From Haloglomus salinum (lineage in GTDB: Archaea > Halobacteriota > Halobacteria > Halobacteriales > Haloarculaceae), in the NCBI RefSeq assembly GCF_024298825.1, contig NZ_CP101153.1:1302001-1366000 (forward strand): a stretch of DNA of 64,000 nucleotides. The letters run 5' to 3'. The translations under genes and the position numbers were made by a program. This document shows, one piece after another, positions 58,715-64,000 of the stretch (the stretch's first letter is position 1; every line of letters starts with the position of its first letter). Below the pieces are notes generated by a model. That model was not told the DNA's origin and did not search any database. It worked only from the letters and a program-made list of their open reading frames with translations.

Positions 58715-59005
58715 TCAGGGCGGGAGTTGTTCGACCTCCCGCTGGAAGCGGTCGAGCAGTTCGAACATCCCGGGAAACTCGATACGCGTGACCCCGTCGG
58801 ACCCGTGGCGTTCGTGTCCCTTGGTCCGTTCGTGGGCGTTGTCGTAGCGGAGGAGCGTCTCCCCCTCTTTCGTTCCGTAGTGGAGCGCGTAGTCCCAGCC
58901 ACAGGGATACTTCTCGTCGTCGGTCCGCCGGATGCGGACGTGCTCGACGTACTCGGCGTGTTCACGGGTGTACTCCTCGACAGTGTCATAGGGGACCATC
59001 CCCAA
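58715..59005 (-). CDS. DUF6516-type small protein (toxin-like)
   Basis: A 96-residue protein opening MGMVPYDTVEEYTREHAEYV. KYPCGWDYALHYGTKEGETL and the DGVTRIEFPGMFELLDRF tail are typical of the DUF6516 family, found next to HVO_A0114-type regulators in haloarchaea. The composition (many Tyr/His/Glu/Arg, no membrane segment) is compatible with an enzyme or toxin. The mechanism is unknown. It is the first gene of the two-gene unit with the winged-helix protein downstream; the order toxin-antitoxin and mobile-type spread are inference. Confidence 0.8.
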   Translation of the reverse strand: MGMVPYDTVEEYTREHAEYVEHVRIRRTDDEKYPCGWDYALHYGTKEGETLLRYDNAHERTKGHERHGSDGVTRIEFPGMFELLDRFQREVEQLPP

Positions 59006-59068
59006 TCGATGGTCCGTCCCCCATCGGTATGAATGATGGGGTGAAACCCATCTGAACAGCCGGGACCG

Positions 59069-61165
59069 CTACCGCACCTTCGTCCCGAGCGGCGAGTCGC
59101 CGTGGGTCGTCAGCAGGTCGGCCTCCTCGCCCGCCGCCAGCACCATCCCGTTGGACTCGACGCCGAACAGCTCCGACTTCTCCATGTTGGCGACCAGCAC
59201 CACCCGCGTGCCGGGGAGGTCGTCGACGTCGTGGAGCTGTCGGAGGCCGGCGACGACCTGCCGGGTCTCGACGCCGATGTCCACCTCCAGCCGGAGGAGC
59301 TTGTCCGCGCCCTCGATGGGCTCGGCCGATTCGATGCGCCCGACCCGGAGGTCGAGGTCCTGGAAGTCGTCGAAGCTGATGCGGTCGTCGGTGAGGGGTT
59401 CGAGGTCCATGTCGTCGGTGGTGTCGTCGGTGGTGTCGGTCGTCTCACTGTCCTCGTCGGCATCGCCGTCGTCGCTGGCGGACTCGGCGATGCGCTCCTG
59501 CAGTTTCTCGTTCAGTTCCTCGACGCGCTCGTCCTCGATCTTGGTGACGAGTTCGTCGGGCTCGTCGAAGTCGGCGGCGGGCGCGTCGTGGGCGGCCTCG
59601 AGCGTCACCTCGTGGACATCGCCGTCGGCGCCGACCTGGTCGTAGAGGCGCTCGGCCGTGTCGGGCGCGAGCGGCTCGAAGAGGACCGCGAGCGCGACCG
59701 AGAGCTGGACGCAGTCGCGGATGACCTGCTCGGCCCGGTCGGGGTCGTCGTCGACGAGGTTCCACGGCTCCTCGGACTGGATGTACTCGTTGCCGTACCG
59801 GGCGAGGTCGAGTGCGGTCTCGCCGACGCCCCGCACGGAGTAGTCGTTGACCGCCTCGCGGAAGTCCGCGAGGGCCTCGTCGATGCGCTCGCTGACCTCG
59901 GGGGAGACGGCCGTGTCGGGCGTGCCACCGTAGTTGCGCTGGGCGAACAGGAGCGAGCGGTAGGCGAAGTTCCCGTACGCGCCGACGAGCTCGCTGTTGA
60001 CGCGGGACTGGAACTTGTCCCAGGAGAAGTCCACGTCCTGCTGAAGCCCGCCGTTCGTGGCGAGGTAGTAGCGCAGCAGGTCCGGGTGGAACCCCTCGTC
60101 GAGGTACTCCTGGGCCCAGATGGCCCGGTTCCGAGAGGTCGAGAGCCCCTTCCCGTTGATGGTGATGAAGCCCGTCGCGGCGACGGCCCGCGGTTCGGTG
60201 TAGCCCGCCGCGTGGAGCATCGCCGGCCAGAAGACGGTGTGGTGCTGGATGATGTCCCGGCCGATGACGTGGACGACCTCGCCCGAATCGTCGCGCCAGA
60301 CGTCCTCCCAGTCGTACTCGTCGTCGCCGACGCGCTCGGAGTACTGCTCCGTCGAAGAGATGTACTCGATGGGGGCGTCGACCCAGACGTAGAGGACGAG
60401 CGCGTCCTCCTCGTCCTCGTCGCCGGGGTAGTCGATACCCCAGTCCATGTCGCGGGTGATACACCAGTCCCGGAGCTCACCCTCGATCCACTCGCGGGGC
60501 TGGTTGCGGGCGTTGTCTGTCCCCTCGAGGCGGTCGATGAACTCCTGGAGGTAGTCCTGCAGTTCGGAGACGCGGAAGAACTTGTGTGTGCGCTCGCGGT
60601 ACTCGGCGGCGTTGCCGGTGACGGTGGAGACGGGGTCCTCGATCTCCCCGGGTTCGAGGTGGCGACCACATCCCTCGTCGCACTCGTCGCCGCGGGCCTG
60701 CTCCCCGCAGTACGGGCAGGTCCCCTCGACGAAGCGGTCGGGGAGCGCCTGCCCCTCCTCCGGGTCGAACGCGACCATGATCTCCTTCTCGTAGACGTAC
60801 CCCTCCGACTCCAGCGTACGGACGATGTCCCGCGTGCGTTCGGTGTTGGTCTCGTCGTCCGTGTGGCCGTAGTTGTCGAAGTCGACGTCGAACTTCGGGA
60901 AGGTCTCCTGGTACTGCTCGTGGTACTCCAGCGCGAACTGCTCGGGGGAGACGCCCTGCTCGGCGGCGTTGACGGCGATGGGGGTCCCGTGCATGTCGGA
61001 GCCGCAGACGTAGGCGGTCTGCTGGCCGAGCTTGCGCAGGGCCCGGTTGTACGCGTCCGCGGCGACGTACCCCCGCAGGTGACCGACGTGGAGGTCGCCG
61101 TTCGCGTACGGCAGCCCACACGTGACGACGGCGGTCCCGTCGGTGGGGAACGACTCGTGGCTCAT
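59069..61165 (-). CDS. metG: Methionyl-tRNA synthetase with C-terminal tRNA-binding domain
   Basis: Charges tRNA-Met with methionine in the cytoplasm. The 698 residues contain the HIGH-type motif HVGHLRG (~22-28), a zinc-binding insertion (CPYCGEQARGDECDEGCGRH), the KMSKS-like motif GKGLSTSRN (~340), the helical anticodon-binding domain and, after a Thr/Asp-rich linker (~575-600), an OB-fold tRNA-binding domain (DLRVGRIESAEPIEGADKLL, RQVVAGLR, ANMEKSELFGVESNGMVL). The linker (DDTTDDMDLEP region) is acidic and repetitive. All class I active-site elements appear intact. Transcribed alone. Confidence 0.96.
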   Translation of the reverse strand: MSHESFPTDGTAVVTCGLPYANGDLHVGHLRGYVAADAYNRALRKLGQQTAYVCGSDMHGTPIAVNAAEQGVSPEQFALEYHEQYQETFPKFDVDFDNYGHTDDETNTERTRDIVRTLESEGYVYEKEIMVAFDPEEGQALPDRFVEGTCPYCGEQARGDECDEGCGRHLEPGEIEDPVSTVTGNAAEYRERTHKFFRVSELQDYLQEFIDRLEGTDNARNQPREWIEGELRDWCITRDMDWGIDYPGDEDEEDALVLYVWVDAPIEYISSTEQYSERVGDDEYDWEDVWRDDSGEVVHVIGRDIIQHHTVFWPAMLHAAGYTEPRAVAATGFITINGKGLSTSRNRAIWAQEYLDEGFHPDLLRYYLATNGGLQQDVDFSWDKFQSRVNSELVGAYGNFAYRSLLFAQRNYGGTPDTAVSPEVSERIDEALADFREAVNDYSVRGVGETALDLARYGNEYIQSEEPWNLVDDDPDRAEQVIRDCVQLSVALAVLFEPLAPDTAERLYDQVGADGDVHEVTLEAAHDAPAADFDEPDELVTKIEDERVEELNEKLQERIAESASDDGDADEDSETTDTTDDTTDDMDLEPLTDDRISFDDFQDLDLRVGRIESAEPIEGADKLLRLEVDIGVETRQVVAGLRQLHDVDDLPGTRVVLVANMEKSELFGVESNGMVLAAGEEADLLTTHGDSPLGTKVR

Positions 61166-61243
61166 GTCCGGACACGGGAACGGGGGCCGCTAAAACCCGC
61201 CGGTTCCGCGAGGCTCGTCGCCGTACGCCGACGGCGTCCGGCC

Positions 61244-61897
61244 TCAGAGCAGTGCCAGCGTCCCCTCGACGACGGCGAGGAAGAAGACGAGGCGGCCGGC
61301 GCTCCCGGCGAACGTGGCGAGTGCGAACTTGACGTAGTCCTCCTCGAGGACGGAGAACGCGTAGATGGAGAGCGTGTCGGGAAACCCTGGCACGCAGAGC
61401 GCCAGCGCGAGGCCGGCGTAGCCGTACTCCTTCGCCAGCTGGACCGTTCGGCGCTCGGCCAGCGACACCACGTTGAACCGCGAGCGCCGGAGCAGTCTGA
61501 TGACCGGGCCGGACTCCTTGGCCTCCTGCCCGAGGCCGAACGCGAGGACGCTCCCCGCGGCCTTGCCGACGCCGCTGACGACGATGATGATGGCGATCTC
61601 GATCCAGTAGGGGAGTCCCAGTCGGAGCGGCGTCGCGAGCACGACCTCGCTGGGGAGCGGGAGGATGAAGGCGATGAGGAAACTGTAGACGAAGATGATG
61701 ACCAGCCCGAACGGGCCGGTCGCGGCCCGTACCGCTTCCTCCAGCGCCCGGAAGATACCGACGTGGAAGTGGCCGACCGGGAGCAGCCCGGGAAGCGCGG
61801 CGAGAGCCGCCAGCAGGCCGGCACCGGCCCACGAGGCGGACGCCGCGACGGAGGGAGCCAGGGCGAGGAGGTCGGGGACGACCGGCAGCGAGGTCAC
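61244..61897 (-). CDS. VTT-domain (DedA-like) membrane protein
   Basis: A 217-residue membrane protein starting GTG at 61897. The VTT core (about 75-205) reads FILPLPSEVVLATPLRLGLP, VVSGVGKAAGSVLAFGLG and LALCVPGFPDTLSIYAFSVLEED, with the conserved Pro/Gly and amphipathic re-entrant segments. Family members act as phospholipid scramblases. It shares its strand with the prenyltransferase gene (83 bases apart), so both may be expressed together for membrane-lipid work. Confidence 0.85.
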   Translation of the reverse strand: MTSLPVVPDLLALAPSVAASASWAGAGLLAALAALPGLLPVGHFHVGIFRALEEAVRAATGPFGLVIIFVYSFLIAFILPLPSEVVLATPLRLGLPYWIEIAIIIVVSGVGKAAGSVLAFGLGQEAKESGPVIRLLRRSRFNVVSLAERRTVQLAKEYGYAGLALALCVPGFPDTLSIYAFSVLEEDYVKFALATFAGSAGRLVFFLAVVEGTLALL

Positions 61898-61980
61898 TGG
61901 GTGCGGGTAGCGTGGGGCGCGGTGTAAGTCTTGATACCCGGTTCGGCGGCCGTCGAACGCCCGGCCGCGCGGGCGCCGTC

Positions 61981-62988
61981 TCAGCCCGGAAACGCGGCGA
62001 CCCGCGCCGGGAGCCCGGCGACCACAGCCCACGCCACCAGCTGGGCCACCGCCGCGACCACCATCGCCGCGACGGTGGGGAACGGCCACTCGTCGCGCGT
62101 GTAGGTCGCCATGCCCCACGCCACGAACGGGAGCGCGAGCAGGGTCGCCGCCGCCACGAGCGGCGGGATAGCGTGGCCCCACAGCGCAGCGAGCGACCCG
62201 AACGCGACGACGACACCGGCGACGTAGGCCACGCGGAGCCGGGCGGGTGACCACCGCGTCGGCAGGGTGTACTTTCCGACGGCAGCGTCGGCCCGCCGGT
62301 CGGGCCACTGGGTCGCGAGCAAGTTGACGAACACGAGCGCCGTGAACGGCAGGACCGCGAGACAGACCGCCAGGTCGAACGTGCCGGCGAGCGCCGCCGC
62401 GCCGTAGTGGGGGAGGAGTAGCCCGCCGAGGACGGCGTTGTCGAGTTCCCCGAGCCCGTTCCACGCCAGCGCCAGCGGTGGCAGCGAGTAGCCCCAGCCC
62501 AGTACCGCCGCGACGACCAGCACGGCGGCCGCGACCGTCGGCAGCGCGCCGGTCGCCCAGAGCAGTCCGGCCACGAGCGCGGCCACGGCGGCCGTCACGA
62601 GCGTCGCGTCGCGTGCGAGCCGCCGCGGGAGCCTGGCGGCGTGCAGCCCACCGCTCCCGCCCGAGAACGGCGTCCGGTCGGTCAGCGCGTCGGTCTCGTA
62701 GTCGGCGTACTCGTTGGCGTAGTGGATGCTCGCGGCGGTCGGCAGCAGGGCGGCCAGCCCCGCGAGCGCCGCCCCGGCCGAGAGCGCCGCGCCCTGTGCG
62801 ACGGCGATGGTCGCGCCCATCGCGTAGACGGCGACGACGAGCAACAGCTGGTCCGGCCGGCTCGTGGTCCAGAGCGCCCACAGCACGGTCGAGCGGTCGG
62901 CGTCCCGCACGCGGCGCGGCGCGGGGTCGACAGCCGACGGGTCGAGGTCGTTGCCCTCCCCGAGCGCGCCGTCCGTCGTGTCCTCCAT
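61981..62988 (-). CDS. UbiA-family prenyltransferase, MenA-like
   Basis: A 335-residue membrane prenyltransferase with about nine helices. The first Asp-rich motif is NEYADYETD followed by RTPFSGGSGGL, and the second is QWPDRRADAAVGKYTLPTRW. The latter resembles MenA, the 1,4-dihydroxy-2-naphthoate polyprenyltransferase of menaquinone synthesis. Haloarchaea use menaquinones, so this role is attractive but unproven; other aromatic acceptors are possible. Start chosen at MEDTTDGALGEG; an ATG 57 bases upstream is possible. The soluble acidic N-terminus is typical of haloarchaea. Confidence 0.87.
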   Translation of the reverse strand: MEDTTDGALGEGNDLDPSAVDPAPRRVRDADRSTVLWALWTTSRPDQLLLVVAVYAMGATIAVAQGAALSAGAALAGLAALLPTAASIHYANEYADYETDALTDRTPFSGGSGGLHAARLPRRLARDATLVTAAVAALVAGLLWATGALPTVAAAVLVVAAVLGWGYSLPPLALAWNGLGELDNAVLGGLLLPHYGAAALAGTFDLAVCLAVLPFTALVFVNLLATQWPDRRADAAVGKYTLPTRWSPARLRVAYVAGVVVAFGSLAALWGHAIPPLVAAATLLALPFVAWGMATYTRDEWPFPTVAAMVVAAVAQLVAWAVVAGLPARVAAFPG

Positions 62989-63073
62989 CACCCGGACCTG
63001 GGGCTGCGTGGCCGTCAACCTGTCCGTGGTCGGCAGCGCCGGCACCCGACCGTGGGGGAGTCGACGGCCTCTC

Positions 63074-63787
63074 CTACGCGACGAGCCGCCACTCGGGCGA
63101 CCCGGCGCTGCCCCGGCCCGTCGTCTCTACGACGCCCCGACGCTCCAGTTCCGCGAGCACCTCGCCCAGCCGGTCGCCCTGGATGACCTCGAAGTGGACG
63201 CGGTCGATGTCGTGGTAGTCGTAGAACAGGTGGTAGAGTTCGTCCTCGGAGAAGCGCTCGCCCTCGGCCACCTCCATCAGCCGCGGCACGAGGTCGCACA
63301 TGTCCTCGACGAAGTTCCACGGGTAGACCATCCACGCGAACTCGTCGGGGTGCGAGGCCACGAAGTCCAGCTCGGCCTCGCTGCCGGGCAGCAGCTGCAG
63401 CGTCCCCGTCCGCACCTGTGCGGGCGGCTGGCCGAGGCTCTCGAGGTGGTCGACGGTGTGCTGGAACGTCTGCCCGGTGTCGGCGATGTCGTCGACCACG
63501 AGCAGGTCCTTGTCCGCCACGGCGCCGTCGGCCAGCGGGTACTTGACCGAGGGGCCCTCGCCCGTCTCACCGGTTCCGACGTAGTGCTCGACCTTGATGC
63601 TGATGAGGTCGTCCACGTCGAGGTAGTCACAGACGATGCGAGCGGGCACGAGGCCGCCGCGCGCGATGGCCACGACGGCATCCGGGTCGTAGTCGCCACG
63701 TACCTCGTGGGCCAGGTCCCGCGCGAGGCCGTCGACGTAGTCCCAGGTGAGGAGTCGGCAGGGGAACTCGTCCGGCAGGTCGCTCAT
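63074..63787 (-). CDS. Purine-type phosphoribosyltransferase with C-terminal wing
   Basis: A 237-residue protein with a type I PRTase fold. The PRPP loop is LLVVDDIADTGQTFQH (~90-105), and the metal/pyrophosphate loop is VVAIARGGLVPARIV (~38-52). The hood is built from DYLDVDDLISIKVEHY. The last ~60 residues (FSEDELYHLFYDYHDIDRVH, LGEVLAELERRGVVE) look like a small winged-helix addition. It resembles archaeal hypoxanthine/xanthine-type PRTases. The exact base is not deducible; start chosen at MSDLPDEFPCRLL with a TATA-like TTTTAGCG about 30 bases upstream. Confidence 0.88.
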   Translation of the reverse strand: MSDLPDEFPCRLLTWDYVDGLARDLAHEVRGDYDPDAVVAIARGGLVPARIVCDYLDVDDLISIKVEHYVGTGETGEGPSVKYPLADGAVADKDLLVVDDIADTGQTFQHTVDHLESLGQPPAQVRTGTLQLLPGSEAELDFVASHPDEFAWMVYPWNFVEDMCDLVPRLMEVAEGERFSEDELYHLFYDYHDIDRVHFEVIQGDRLGEVLAELERRGVVETTGRGSAGSPEWRLVA

Positions 63788-63905
63788 GTGTTGAGTCGTG
63801 GTTGGGGAGGGCTCGCTAAAAGTGTAGGCGGCTTGGAATATCATAGTTATGCCCGTCATTTGTTAGTTATTTTCTCAACTCAGACACAATATCGGAACTT
63901 GGAGA

Positions 63906-64000
63906 TGGAACCCACATCTTCGTGTACAGAGTGCGCTCCGGAGACAGGGACGGCCACGAAGCCCTCGCGCAATCGAACAACCACAGCAACGACCGGGACA
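63906..64000 (+). CDS. Start of a possible protein, cut by the window end
   Basis: From the ATG at 63906 the frame (MEPTSSCTECAPETGTATKP) remains open to the last base. The upstream region is AT-rich (TTTGTTAGTTATTTTC, 63860-63875), which suits a promoter. The visible 32 residues are Thr/Arg-rich with a CxxC-like TEC, and cannot be assigned. The coding call is weak. Confidence 0.3.

Noticed and set aside
59102-61927. A 941-codon plus-strand frame over metG and the VTT gene
   Set aside because: Antisense to metG with all catalytic motifs; composition (Val/Gly/Arg/Asp runs) is typical of shadow frames.

Overview
This is a chromosome-like segment from a haloarchaeon (class Halobacteria). The evidence is very high GC with C/G-ending codons, strongly acidic proteins, TATA-type archaeal promoters close to ATG/GTG starts, and many families typical of the class: bacterio-opsin-activator (HTH_10) regulators, halocyanins, a PGF-CTERM surface protein, NucS, MutS5-type proteins, a haloarchaeal NosD and the HVO_A0114-type winged helix. 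The genus cannot be fixed from the sequence. No rRNA, CRISPR array, replication origin or prophage was seen. There is one tRNA and one transposon-type gene.

Layout. 1-5.1 kb: the end of an HTH_10 sensor-regulator, a tiny zinc-ribbon gene overlapping glutamate dehydrogenase, a glycosylated surface protein and small membrane or unknown genes. 5.1-11.2 kb: a nitrous-oxide-reductase maturation cluster without nosZ (hxlR-nosD-nosF-nosY-nosL plus a zinc-ribbon gene, minus strand), convergent with an HTH_10 regulator. Near-identical palindromes lie in front of the regulator and in front of the hxlR-nos operon, which suggests a local regulatory circuit. 11.4-16 kb: a flavin-type split-barrel protein, a zinc-rich ArsR-like regulator, an esterase-VOC dioxygenase pair and an alpha/beta hydrolase. 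16-20 kb: a MutS5-like gene flanked by two inverted copies of a ~320-350 bp intergenic element rich in hairpins, then the mismatch endonuclease gene nucS. 20-30 kb: SDR oxidoreductase, GDPD-like protein, a sugar-lactone oxidase/D-threonine-aldolase-like pair, a second MutS5-like gene and a sulfatase-like enzyme.

30-41 kb: two divergent membrane glycosyltransferases, a Pit transporter with its probable TrmB regulator, a DUF255 thioredoxin-like protein, a CorC/HlyC-type membrane protein and a Mut7-C RNase-like protein. 41-47.7 kb: membrane proteins, then a copper operon (two-domain multicopper oxidase plus a double-domain halocyanin whose second domain has lost its histidines). 47.7-54.7 kb: pyrF, HAD phosphatase, RNase H-like protein, a ferritin-like protein that looks like an R2lox rather than ribonucleotide reductase, another HTH_10 regulator, a PhyH oxygenase and an acidic coiled-coil protein. 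55-64 kb: a stand-alone TnpB beside tRNA-Thr, a crotonase-fold protein, a toxin-antitoxin-like pair, metG, a VTT protein, a UbiA/MenA-like prenyltransferase and a phosphoribosyltransferase.

Themes: copper and redox biology (nosDFYL, multicopper oxidase, halocyanin), genome maintenance (two MutS5 paralogues and NucS within 12.5 kb), and envelope glycan/lipid work. The points most worth following are the shared palindrome of the nos region, the inverted intergenic elements around MutS5, the R2lox reassignment and the degenerate halocyanin.
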